Counted from the first letter of the stretch, positions 1-12,112 are shown. The stretch: DNA of 27,236 bases from Amoeboradix gromovi (GCA_018985225.1 CM032194.1:1-27236), one strand, 5' to 3'. Notes: generated by a model not told the origin, from the sequence alone. Made by a program: numbers and translations.

Positions 1-57
1 AGATTTATTAAGTTTATTTAGGTTTAGAAACTAAAGAAAAGGAAAACTTAAGAAAAG
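1..57. repeat. Hairpin element, family B
   Basis: Nested palindrome with outer arms TTATTAAG/CTTAAGAA and inner arms around a GTTTAGAAA loop. This copy crosses the point where the circle was cut; its left part is at 27115-27137, and the whole copy is repeated at 27115-27194. Confidence 0.85.
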
Positions 58-271
58 AAGAGAAGAAATAACGAAGAAATACACTAATGAAGCCCATCCA
101 AACAAAAAAACCACACGAAGTAGAGAAAAGGAAAAAAGGAAAATTTCTTAAGGTTCTTTAGGTATTAAACTAAAGAAGGAAAAAATCTTAAGAAAAAGGA
201 AAAAAGAAAAAGGAGAAGGGAGGAAAATAAGAAAAAAAGTGGAGGAAAGAGTTGAAGGATGAGGATAAATA
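58..271. other. Purine-rich spacer before tRNA-Met
   Basis: Mostly A/G-rich sequence holding one 50-nt compound hairpin (145-194). I see no reading frame of protein-like composition and no RNA gene; the first 42 bases are repeated at the window end because the molecule is circular. Confidence 0.6.
145..194. repeat. Compound hairpin element (family A, 50 nt)
   Basis: Outer arms TTCTTAAG/CTTAAGAA enclose an inner TTCTTTAG/CTAAAGAA hairpin with loop GTATTAAA. The inner module is bordered by GG on both sides. Confidence 0.9.
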
Positions 272-344
272 AGTGAATTAGAGTAGTTGGTTAACTCGTT
301 AGACTCATAATCTAAAGCCACGGGTTCAAGTCCTGTATTCACTA
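272..344 (+). tRNA. tRNA-Met(cat), first copy
   Basis: Cloverleaf with a perfect 7-bp acceptor AGTGAAT/ATTCACT, D stem GAGT/ACTC, anticodon stem TTAGA/TCTAA around loop CTCATAA, T stem ACGGG/CCTGT and discriminator A. Anticodon CAT could serve initiator Met, elongator Met, or Ile (AUA) if C34 is changed to lysidine; sequence alone does not settle which. It is the tRNA immediately upstream of cox1. Confidence 0.93.
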
Positions 345-401
345 AGAGAAAAACTCGAATAGAAATAGGAGAGATAAAAGGAAAGCCTATTATTCGAAAG
401 T

Positions 402-451
402 TTCTTAAGGTTCTTTAGGTATAAAACTAAAGAAGGATAAAATCTTAAGAA
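402..451. repeat. Compound hairpin element (family A, 50 nt)
   Basis: Same build as the copy at 145-194, with inner loop GTATAAAA. It sits in the leader between tRNA-Met and cox1. AG stands on both sides if the arms are extended by one T/A pair. Confidence 0.9.
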
Positions 452-527
452 AAGGAATGAGTTCCAATATAAAAGATAGTGGATTAAAAGACACGTCAAT
501 AAAGAGAAAAAAGGAAAAAGGAGAAAA

Positions 528-5190
<4,663 letters not shown>

Positions 5191-5233
5191 ATAAAGATTA
5201 AAAATTAAGATATATATACTTAGAACTAAAAAA

Positions 5234-5299
5234 GAACTCATAAAGGTTAATTAGTGCAATTATAAGTACTAATAGAGGTTCAAATTCCTCTTGAGTTCA
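5234..5299 (+). tRNA. Aberrant tRNA-like element (identity unclear)
   Basis: Perfect 7-bp acceptor GAACTCA/TGAGTTC and a T arm AGAGG/CCTCT with the TTCAAAT-type loop, but only 66 nt long. The D arm is reduced to at most two pairs, and the best anticodon stem (AGTGC/GTACT) closes an 8-nt loop AATTATAA. That loop could present TAT (Ile, AUA), TTA or ATT. The acceptor matches that of tRNA-Glu (9747-9818), so it may be a decayed copy, or a D-arm-poor functional tRNA. The 17-nt end of the T arm is repeated directly downstream (5282-5314). Confidence 0.45.
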
Positions 5300-5330
5300 A
5301 ATTCCTCTTGATTTCAAAAAAACATTATTT

Positions 5331-5401
5331 GTCATATTAGTATAATGGTAGTATGCTTGACTTCCAATCAGGTGGTATGTGTTCGATTCACATATATGAT
5401 A
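5331..5401 (+). tRNA. tRNA-Gly(tcc)
   Basis: Acceptor GTCATAT/ATATGAT (first pair G-U), anticodon stem CTTGA/TCAGG around CTTCCAA, T stem ATGTG/CACAT. Wobble T34 should read all GGN codons. Confidence 0.93.
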
Positions 5402-5409
5402 ATAGAAAA

Positions 5410-5456
5410 TTCTTAAGGTTCTTTAGGTATTAAACTAAAGAAGGATAACTTAAGAA
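5410..5456. repeat. Hairpin element, family A, 3-nt shorter
   Basis: Compound element with normal inner module but a shortened right spacer (GATAA before CTTAAGAA). Between tRNA-Gly and tRNA-Thr. Confidence 0.88.
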
Positions 5457-5480
5457 AAGAAGAGAAGAAAAAGGAAAAAG

Positions 5481-5555
5481 GCCTACTTAGCTCCAATTGG
5501 CTAGAGCTCCGATCTTGTAAATCGAGGGTTATCAGTTCGAATCTGGTAGTAGGCA
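5481..5555 (+). tRNA. tRNA-Thr(tgt)
   Basis: Perfect acceptor GCCTACT/AGTAGGC, anticodon stem CGAT/ATCG around CTTGTAA, discriminator A. Only one base separates it from tRNA-Cys. Confidence 0.94.
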
Positions 5556-5556
5556 A

Positions 5557-5631
5557 AGAGTTGGTAGCATAATAGGTAATGCAGTTAATTGCAGATTAAC
5601 GTGATGTTGGTTCGAAACCCATCCAACTCTA
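5557..5631 (+). tRNA. tRNA-Cys(gca)
   Basis: Perfect acceptor AGAGTTG/CAACTCT, anticodon stem GTTAA/TTAAC around TTGCAGA, discriminator A. Confidence 0.93.
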
Positions 5632-5638
5632 TATTATA

Positions 5639-5697
5639 TCTTCTTTATTAAGGTTCTTTAGGTATTAAACTAAAGAAGGTATAATTCTTAAGAAGAA
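5639..5697. repeat. Extended hairpin element, copy 1
   Basis: Inner module with loop GTATTAAA inside longer outer arms CTTCTTTATTAAG and CTTAAGAAG. The element plus following AAATATAA-type flank is nearly repeated at 7486-7560, suggesting copying of a larger unit. Confidence 0.85.
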
Positions 5698-5739
5698 GTA
5701 AATATAATATTAAAAATAAATTATAAAAAATAGATCTTA

Positions 5740-5796
5740 AGATTTATTAAGTATCTTTAGGTTTAGAAACTAAAGAAAAGGAAAACTTAAGAAAAG
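5740..5796. repeat. Hairpin element, family B
   Basis: Preceded by AAAAAATAGATCTTAAG, the same upstream flank as the family B copy at 17860, so the two arose from one longer unit. Confidence 0.85.
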
Positions 5797-5810
5797 AAAA
5801 GAAAGAAGAG

Positions 5811-5884
5811 GAGGATATAGCTCAATTAGGTGGAGCAGTCGACTTTTAATTGACATGTTGTGGGTTCGAGTCCCATTATCCTCT
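5811..5884 (+). tRNA. tRNA-Lys(ttt)
   Basis: Perfect acceptor GAGGATA/TATCCTC, D stem GCTC/GAGC, anticodon stem GTCGA/TTGAC around CTTTTAA. It directly precedes nad2. Confidence 0.94.
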
Positions 5885-5900
5885 AAGAAAAAAGATAAGT

Positions 5901-5910
5901 AAAATAAATA
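5901..5910 (+). promoter_or_regulatory. AAAATAAATA motif upstream of nad2
   Basis: Lies 14 bases before the nad2 ATG and is followed by a GA-rich leader. The same motif recurs before most protein genes; it may be an mRNA 5' processing or ribosome-recognition signal. Confidence 0.5.
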
Positions 5911-5924
5911 GAAGAAGAAGAAAA

Positions 5925-7247
5925 ATGATATTATTGATGATGTTATGAGCAGTGATACTAGGTGCTGAAGGGACAATAGGAAGAGCAAGAGTAGCACAAG
6001 GAAAAGGAGCAATATGAGTAAAAAGAGTAATGATAACAAGTTTAATATGAGCTAGTATAATAAGTTTGAATAGTATAGTAAGTCTATGGGTATGAGAACA
6101 AGGAATAGAAGAAGGGAATCCACTATATAATGGGTACTTTCAGTGAACACAAATAGGAGGAATACTAGAAGTATTTACGTATATAATAGGAATAGTATTA
6201 ATAAGAAAGGAATGGGGAATAGAAAAAGTATTGTCACTGTGAGGAATAGTAATATTGTTATATGCGAATGACTATATATCATTTTATGTAGCATTAGAAT
6301 GTCAAAGTTTAGTATTATATATATTAGCTTCAAGAGATTCAGTAAGTTCAGGTTTAAAATATTTTGTAATAGGTAGTTTATCTTCAGCTATAATATTATT
6401 AGGTATAGCGATAATATATAGTCAAACAGGGGTAACAGATATAACAATGATAAATAATATAATATTGAGTAGTGAAATAGGATATGAAGAGATAATATGA
6501 GGAAGAAGATTAATAATCGTAGGTATATTGATAAAATTAGGGGTACCACCATTCCACTTATGAAACATAGATATAATGGATAGTTCAAAAACAGATATAA
6601 CAGCTTGATTTGGAACAATAAGTAAATTATCACTTTTATATATATTAAGAATTATAACACCTTCTTATGGTGAAGAATATAATTTAGGATTTTTCATAAT
6701 AATAAGTCTATTAGTAGGGACATTTATGGGGTTAATACAAAATAAGATAAAAAGATTATTAGCATATAGTGGTACTATACATCTTGGGTTTATTTTACTA
6801 GGTCTACATGGTTTTACATCAGCAGAAGGATTACAAATAGAAACGGGATATATAAGTTGAATATTCTATATAGCACAATATTTTATGGCTTTAATAGTAG
6901 TATTGATAATAATACAACAAGTAAACGCAATATATATACAGGATCTAAAAATAAATAATTTTAGTACGGCAATTTTAATCATAAATCTACTTTCTTTAGC
7001 AGGATTCCCACCTTTATTAGGTTTCGTAGGAAAATTTATTATATTAAAAGGAGTGATAGGGCAAGCTTTTTTAATATGTTTAATTGCGATGATCATCTCA
7101 GTCTTTAGTTTCTTTATCTATTTTAATGTTATAGGCCTAATTCAAATCGATAAAACTCATTATATTACTAGTCTGTCCGATGCCTGACTTATAACGACAT
7201 GAACTCTCTTACCTCTTGTTCTTTTTTTCTCTTATTTAGCTAATTAG
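5925..7247 (+). CDS. nad2: NADH dehydrogenase subunit 2
   Basis: Proton-pumping membrane subunit of complex I, antiporter family. 440 residues, multiple hydrophobic helices. Family motifs are evident: YANDYISFYVALECQSL, SSGLKYFVIGSLSSAIILLG, KLGVPPFHLW, and NKIKRLLAYSGTIHLGFIL. Start ATG 5925 follows a GA-rich leader; it is the first ATG after tRNA-Lys in frame. Stop TAG 7245. Codon choice changes along the gene: the first two thirds prefer A-ending codons (ATA, TTA, GGA), the last 200 bases use many T- and C-ending ones (ATT, ATC, CTT, TTC). Confidence 0.95.
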
Positions 7248-7261
7248 TCTGTCTTTTATTA

Positions 7262-7333
7262 GAGGGTATGGTCTAATGGTAAGACACAAGGTTGTCAACT
7301 TTGCCGATGTAGGTTCAACTCCTATTACCCTCG
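7262..7333 (+). tRNA. tRNA-Asp(gtc)
   Basis: Perfect acceptor GAGGGTA/TACCCTC, anticodon stem CAAGG/CTTTG around TTGTCAA, discriminator G. Starts 14 bases after the nad2 stop. Confidence 0.93.
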
Positions 7334-7363
7334 TATATTTACTCGGGAATATTTTACATCTTT

Positions 7364-7445
7364 GGAAAGGTCACATAGTGGTTAGTGTAGGCGTTTGCTA
7401 AACGTTGCCCAACAAGGCTCATGGGTTCAAATCCCATCCTTTCTA
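7364..7445 (+). tRNA. tRNA-Ser(gct)
   Basis: Acceptor GGAAAGG/CCTTTCT (first pair G-U), anticodon loop TTGCTAA, and the long variable arm expected of Ser tRNAs. Reads AGY codons. Last + strand gene before the strand switch. Confidence 0.92.
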
Positions 7446-7485
7446 TAAATATATAAAGTTTCTTTAGGTATCAAAAAATTAATAA

Positions 7486-7560
7486 TCTTCTTTATTAAGG
7501 TTCTTTAGGTATTAAACTAAAGAAGGTATAATTCTTAAGAAGAAGTAAATATAAGATTAA
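7486..7560. repeat. Extended hairpin element, copy 2
   Basis: Near-identical to 5639-5713, including the downstream GTAAATATAA flank. Sits between convergent tRNA-Ser(gct) and tRNA-His. Confidence 0.85.
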
Positions 7561-7638
7561 ATATTAAATTAACTAAAGAAAAGGATAAAACGTAAACCCC
7601 TTCATTTTAATTAAGCTCTAGCATTATGTTATAAGAAA

Positions 7639-7673
7639 GAGAAAGAAGAGAAAGAAGAGAAAGAAGAGAAAGG
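7639..7673. repeat. 9-nt tandem repeat GAGAAAGAA, almost 4 copies
   Basis: Three exact units plus a partial one. Pure purine on the + strand. Confidence 0.85.
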
Positions 7674-7677
7674 AAAA

Positions 7678-7749
7678 TGCAGATAAAGGGAATTGAACCC
7701 TTGTCTTAGTGACCACAACACCACGAATTGACCACTATTCGATATCTGC
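7678..7749 (-). tRNA. tRNA-His(gtg)
   Basis: Acceptor GCAGATA/TATCTGC, anticodon stem TGGTG/CACTA around TTGTGGT, discriminator A. No genomic G precedes position 1 (the base is C), so any G-1 would have to be added after transcription. Confidence 0.92.
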
Positions 7750-7753
7750 GGGG

Positions 7754-7830
7754 ATACCCATTATAGGAGTTGAACCTATATCAGATGACTTAGAAGGTCA
7801 TTGCTCTAATCCAGTTAAGCTAAATAGGCA
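7754..7830 (-). tRNA. tRNA-Arg(tct)
   Basis: Acceptor TGCCTAT/ATGGGTA with G-U and U-G pairs, anticodon stem ATGAC/GTCAT around CTTCTAA. Reads AGR, the main arginine codons here. Confidence 0.9.
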
Positions 7831-7858
7831 AAAGGGAAGTAAAAGGGGAAGGAGAGAA

Positions 7859-8197
7859 CTATTTAAGGGGAGTAGGAGTAGATAAGGATTGGAGTTCATA
7901 AATTAAACCGACAGTAAGAATGACTAAAAGTAAAATAAAAGCTCAATAACCAAATCAACCTAAAGTGAAAAAGACACTAGCATAAGGAAAGACTAAAATA
8001 ACTTCAAGGTCAAAAATTAAAAATAATAAGGCGATAACGTAGAAACTTATATCAAATCTCTGTCTTGCATCACCGATCTCTAAGATACCACATTCGAAAG
8101 GAGAAAGTTTTTCAGTGTCACTTTGATAGATGGCACTGATAATACGATTCAAACCAACTAAAACGAAAACGAGGGCGATACTAATAATATAATACAT
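7859..8197 (-). CDS. nad3: NADH dehydrogenase subunit 3
   Basis: Small membrane subunit of complex I, 112 residues, three hydrophobic helices. The conserved loop SPFECGI near residues 32-38 holds the cysteine exposed during the active/deactive transition, and FDLEVILVFPYA marks the second helix. Start ATG at 8197; stop TAG at 7861-7859. The AAATAAAT motif lies 11 bases upstream. Codons often end in T, the mirror of the A-ending choice in + strand genes. Confidence 0.95.
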
Positions 8198-8208
8198 TGT
8201 CTTATTTT

Positions 8209-8216
8209 ATTTATTT
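8209..8216 (-). promoter_or_regulatory. AAATAAAT motif upstream of nad3
   Basis: Eleven bases before ATG, repeated in tandem as AAATAAATAAAT on the minus strand. Confidence 0.5.
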
Positions 8217-8225
8217 ATTTAATAT

Positions 8226-8275
8226 TTCTTAAGTATCTTTAGGTTTAGAAACTAAAGAAAAGGAAAACTTAAGAA
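8226..8275. repeat. Hairpin element, family B with TTCTTAAG left arm
   Basis: Has the GTTTAGAAA inner loop of family B but a perfect TTCTTAAG/CTTAAGAA outer stem, an intermediate between families. Confidence 0.87.
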
Positions 8276-8293
8276 AAAGAAAGAGAAAAAAGA

Positions 8294-8364
8294 TAAGGAA
8301 TCTGGGGGTCGAACCCAAGTCTTTGTTATCAAAAAACAATATTTTACCACTAAATTAATTCCTT
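8294..8364 (-). tRNA. tRNA-Gln(ttg)
   Basis: Perfect acceptor AAGGAAT/ATTCCTT, anticodon stem TTGTT/AACAA around TTTTGAT, discriminator A. Confidence 0.92.
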
Positions 8365-8369
8365 AAAAA

Positions 8370-8441
8370 TACCCTAATCATGAATCGAACATGAATAACA
8401 TCAATTAACAGTTGAGCGCTCTACCATTGAGCTATTAAGGC
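8370..8441 (-). tRNA. tRNA-Asn(gtt)
   Basis: Acceptor GCCTTAA/TTAGGGT with G-U first pair, D stem GCTC/GAGC, anticodon loop CTGTTAA in stem TCAA/TTGA. Confidence 0.92.
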
Positions 8442-8451
8442 AAGAAAGAAA

Positions 8452-9243
8452 TTATTGAGAACCTCATCAATAAACGATACTGAAGACAAACAAGAAAATA
8501 AGGTCGACAATATGTCAATATCAAATAGCAGCTTCTAAACCTAAATGGTGAGATTTAGAAAAATGAGATAATCTAAATGCACCAACTGCTAAAAAAGAAG
8601 CACCAATAAGAACATGTAGACCATGACAAGTAGTAATAATAAAGAAGGCGCTACCATAGACAGAATCAGCCATAGTATAAGGAGCTAATTGGAATTCAAC
8701 ATATTGAAGAGCTAAGAAGAAAAAACCAAGTAGGACAGTAATAATAAGGCCTAATCTAGCTTCTTTTTCTTCACCAGAGATTAATTTTTCATGAGCTCAA
8801 GTAAGAACGGCACCAGAGGATAATAAAACAACGATATTTAAAAGAGGTACGCCTCAAGGGTCAATAACGGAAATACCGACAGGAGGTCAAGAAGAACCTA
8901 ATTCAATATTAGGGGATAGACTACTATGTAAGTAAGCTCAAAAGAAAGAAGCAAATAAACAACATTCACTTACAAAGAATAATATAACACCTAATTTTAA
9001 ACCACTTTTAACTTTAACAGTGTGTAACCCTTGATAAGTACCTTCAACAACTACATCTTTTCATCATAAAGTAGCGGATAAAAGTAATAAGATAAGACCA
9101 GTTGATAAGATTAATCAACTATGCTGGACACTATTAAATTTCATTATTAGACCTGCTGCAAATACAAAAGCTGAGAAAGCTGAAGAGATAGGTCATGGTG
9201 ATGCTTCAACGATATGATAAGGATGTTTAATAGGGTAGTTCAT
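8452..9243 (-). CDS. cox3: Cytochrome c oxidase subunit 3
   Basis: Core complex IV subunit, 263 residues, seven hydrophobic helices. It begins MNYPIKHPYHIVEASPWP and ends FSIVYWWGSQ, both typical; the paired Trp codons near the end are TGA TGA, so a standard-code reading would truncate it. GTYQGLHT, FWAYLHSSL and GLHVLIGASFL are family segments. Start ATG 9243 fits the conserved N terminus. tRNA-Asn follows 10 bases after the stop. Confidence 0.96.
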
Positions 9244-9258
9244 ATTATTAATTATTTT

Positions 9259-9266
9259 ATTTATTT
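9259..9266 (-). promoter_or_regulatory. AAATAAAT motif upstream of cox3
   Basis: Fifteen bases before the ATG on the minus strand. Confidence 0.45.
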
Positions 9267-9270
9267 AATA

Positions 9271-9318
9271 TTTATTAAGGTTCTTTAGGTATTAAACTAA
9301 AGAAGGATAACTTAAGAA
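9271..9318. repeat. Hairpin element, family A, shortened right spacer
   Basis: Left arm TTATTAAG (one base off TTCTTAAG), inner module with GTATTAAA loop, then GATAA and CTTAAGAA as in the 5410 copy. Confidence 0.87.
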
Positions 9319-9348
9319 AAGAAAGAATAAATTGATTTTTAAGAAAAA

Positions 9349-9419
9349 CAAGAGTGCCGGGATTTGAACTCGAATTTCTCCGTTTGAAGCGGAGTATTCT
9401 ACCATTGAATTACACTCTC
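9349..9419 (-). tRNA. tRNA-Trp(tca)
   Basis: Anticodon stem CTCCG/CGGAG around CTTCAAA. Anticodon TCA reads UGA and UGG, direct support for table 4. Acceptor GAGAGTG/CACTCTT with G-U first pair, discriminator G; one A-C mismatch in the T stem. Confidence 0.94.
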
Positions 9420-9420
9420 A

Positions 9421-9504
9421 AAGCACCAATTAAAGCACTAATTAAAGCACCAATTAAAGTACCAATTAAAGTACCAATTAAAGTACTAATTAAAGTACCA
9501 ATTA
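9421..9504. repeat. 12-nt tandem repeat, 7 exact-length units
   Basis: Units AAGCACCAATTA varying only at C/T in positions 4 and 7; 84 bases filling the gap between tRNA-Trp and tRNA-Val. A replication-slippage array, likely variable between isolates. Confidence 0.95.
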
Positions 9505-9516
9505 GAATAATTTAGA

Positions 9517-9588
9517 TAAGCAATACCAGACTTGAACTGATAACCCACGCTTTGTAGGAGCGGCGCTCTACCATTGAGCTAATTGCCT
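9517..9588 (-). tRNA. tRNA-Val(tac)
   Basis: Acceptor AGGCAAT/ATTGCTT, D stem GCTC/GAGC, anticodon loop CCTACAA in stem CGCT/AGCG, discriminator A. Confidence 0.92.
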
Positions 9589-9597
9589 AGAAAAGGA

Positions 9598-9672
9598 TAT
9601 CCACCATGGGACTTGAACCCATAAAAATACACGTTTTTAAGACGTGCGCGTATACCATTCCGCCAGGTGGAC
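9598..9672 (-). tRNA. tRNA-Leu(taa)
   Basis: Acceptor GTCCACC/GGTGGAT with G-U first pair, TGGCGGAAT D region typical of Leu, anticodon stem CACGT/ACGTG around CTTAAAA. The variable region is short for a Leu tRNA. Reads TTA, the dominant Leu codon. Confidence 0.92.
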
Positions 9673-9684
9673 AAAGAGAAAAGG

Positions 9685-9744
9685 AAGATTTATTAAGTTT
9701 CTTTAGGTTTCTTAACTAAAGAAAAGGATTTTATACTTAAGAGG
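9685..9744. repeat. Hairpin element, divergent copy
   Basis: AGATTTATTAAG outer left arm and inner CTTTAG/CTAAAG stem with loop GTTTCTTAA, right spacer GGATTTTATA. Confidence 0.8.
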
Positions 9745-9746
9745 AA

Positions 9747-9818
9747 TAAACTCAAGGAGAATTGAACTCCTGCCCAACGCATGAAAAGCGATTGTACTAA
9801 CCATTATACTATGAGTTC
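9747..9818 (-). tRNA. tRNA-Glu(ttc)
   Basis: Acceptor GAACTCA/TGAGTTT, anticodon loop TTTTCAT in stem CGC/GCG, discriminator A. Shares its acceptor 5' strand with the aberrant element at 5234. Confidence 0.9.
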
Positions 9819-9828
9819 GAGAAAACAA

Positions 9829-10533
9829 TTAACTAACATCTTTTAAATAGCTAGCAGTTAATACGACGAAGACATATGCTTGTAGAAAAGCGATAACGAC
9901 CTCTAAACCAATGAAGACGGAGATAAAGAGAATAGGGATAAATTTAAAGATAAAGAGAGTATTAGTCAACATAAATTTGTATGTAAAGTTACCAAGTATA
10001 TGTAACAAAGCATGACCACTTAAAACATTAGCAAATAATCTTATACCTAAGCTAAAAGCTCTTGCGATATAAGAAACTAATTCGATAATAGAAAGAAGGG
10101 GGATTAATCAGGTTGGTGTACCAGCAGGTAAGAAAAGAGCAAAGAATTTAGAATGATAATTTCTAAGACCAATAATAGTAACACCGACCATAATAGGGAA
10201 AGAGAAACCAACAGTAACAATTAAATGAGAAGTAGGAGTAAAAGAATAAGGAACCATACCAAGAATATTACTAATTAAAATGAAAATAAAGAGGCTAAAT
10301 AAAAAAGGGAAATAGGATTGTTTACCTAATTGTTCTCTTACAGCTTCTAAGATAGTAGATAAGAGAGATTCTTTAACAATATTAGATCTACCGATGATAA
10401 TTTGTTCTTCGGCATTATATCTAACAAAGAAGATTAAGAAGATGAGATTAAGGATTAAGAAAAGAGATAAATTTGTAATAAATGAAAAAACAGTAAAGAC
10501 TTCGAATTGTTCTAAAGGGTTATATATTAACAT
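9829..10533 (-). CDS. atp6: ATP synthase subunit a
   Basis: Membrane stator of complex V forming the proton half-channels, 234 residues. The key arginine is R165 in SLGIRLFANVLSGH, which faces the Glu of subunit c (atp9). Helices preceding it include ILGMVPYSFTPTSH. Start MLIYNPLEQFEV is typical of fungal mature subunit a; fungal precursors often have a few more residues upstream, which are absent here. No AAATAAAT motif is visible in its short leader, which it shares with divergent nad4. Confidence 0.95.
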
Positions 10534-10603
10534 AATTATAATTAAATTCTTACTTAATTTTTAGTCAGAAAATAAAGAAATTAACGAATAAATAAATAAT
10601 ACT
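10534..10603. promoter_or_regulatory. Divergent atp6/nad4 intergenic region
   Basis: Seventy AT-rich bases between oppositely oriented start codons, the only divergent gene pair in the circle. It must contain, or lie downstream of, initiation for both directions unless transcription of each strand starts elsewhere. AAATAAAT at 10590-10597 precedes nad4 by six bases. No consensus promoter recognised. Confidence 0.4.
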
Positions 10604-12109
10604 ATGTTGTTAACATTAATTTTAATACCATTAATAGGTAGTTTGGCTACGCTTATAATAACACCGTTAGAAGAGAAGGGAAAAGAAAAGGGAAGAGGAA
10701 AAGAAGTAGCATTGATAACAAGTATAGGGACATTTATATACTCATTATGAATATGATTACTATTTGATAATAATGTGTATGCATTTCAATTTGGGGAGAT
10801 AAATAATGAGTGGGGAATAGAGGTAGGAATAGATGGAATATCATTATATTTGATATTATTAACAACATTATTAACAGTACTAATAATAATGAATGGACCA
10901 TTTGATACATATTTTCTATTTTGATTATTAATATCGGAAAGTATATTAATAGGGGTATTTAGTATACTAGATATACTATATTTTTATATATTATTTGAAA
11001 TGGTATTAATACCATTATATTTTATAATAAGAAGATCGATAGAGATATATCCATATAGGAAGAATAAGATACAAAGAGCAATATATAAATTATTAGGATA
11101 TACACTGATGGGATCATTTGTAATGTTATTAGGGATGATATTATTATATATACAAACAGGAAATACGAATTATACATATTTATTAAGTATAGCTGAAATA
11201 GTAGATAGTACAGATCCATTATTTATGAATTCGCCGATAAAAATAATATGAATATGTTTCTTTGTTGCTTTTGCTGTGAAAGTACCAGTAATGCCTTTTC
11301 ATGTATGATTACCAGAAGCGCATAGTGAAGCACCAACAGGAGGATCAATGTTATTAGCAGGGGTGTTATTGAAATTAGGGACATATGGAATGATAAGATA
11401 TTTAATACCATTATTTCCAAATACGACAATGTACTTTAAACCATTTGTAGAAGTATTATTAGTAGTAAGTATTATATATAGTTCTTTAACGATATTAAGA
11501 CAAGTAGAGATAAAGAAATTCATAGCTTATTCATCGATATCGCATATGAATCTTTGTTTATTAGGTTTATTTTCAGGTGAATATGACTCTTTAGCGGGAG
11601 CTTATTTAATAATGATAAATCATGGTTTAATATCAGCAGGACTATTCTATTGTGCAGGTATATTATTTAACAGATATTCATTAAGAGCTATAAAATATTA
11701 TAGGGGGTTAATAATAACGATGCCAGTATTTAGTATAATTTTCTTTATATTGAATTTAGCGAATATAGGATTCCCACCATTTGCTAGTTTTGTATCAGAA
11801 GTATTAATATTTATCGGATTATTTAAACATTCGTTAAGTGTCTCATTTATAGCTAGTATATCTATAATATTAGGTGGAGCGTATGGTATATGATTTATAA
11901 CAAGAATAATATATGGTAAAGCAAAAGCAAATAATATACAATTAAACAAAGAGGAAACAAAAGAAGGAAAGATAATAATATTATCAAATGATGTAACAAA
12001 AAAAGAATTTCTTATATTATTTATACTTATAACTCTTTCGCTGATATTAGGTTTATTCCCGAGTATTATATTAGATGGTATAACTTTTCCTATTAGTAAT
12101 ATTTTGTAA
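10604..12109 (+). CDS. nad4: NADH dehydrogenase subunit 4
   Basis: Proton-pumping antiporter-like subunit of complex I, 501 residues, about 14 helices. Conserved stretches: ILFEMVLIPLYF with the essential Glu, KVPVMPFHVWLPEAHSEAPT, AGVLLKLGTYGMIRY, KKFIAYSSISHMNLCLLGLF and NIGFPPFASFVSE. Start ATG 10604; stop TAA 12107. A Lys/Glu-rich insert (KEETKEGK) lies near the C terminus. Confidence 0.96.
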
Positions 12110-12112
12110 TAT

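Larger units (their letters stand above)
7446..7677. other. Convergent intergenic region
   Basis: Holds a half inner hairpin (TTTCTTTAG near 7459), an extended hairpin element at 7486-7545, and a 9-nt GAGAAAGAA tandem repeat (7639-7673). Transcription from both sides must end or be cut near here. No gene seen. Confidence 0.6.

Noticed and set aside
58-271. Search for rnpB (RNase P RNA) or 5S rRNA in the spacers
   Set aside because: No spacer holds a recognisable P4-type core or 5S-like sequence; this spacer is purine-rich and featureless apart from a hairpin.
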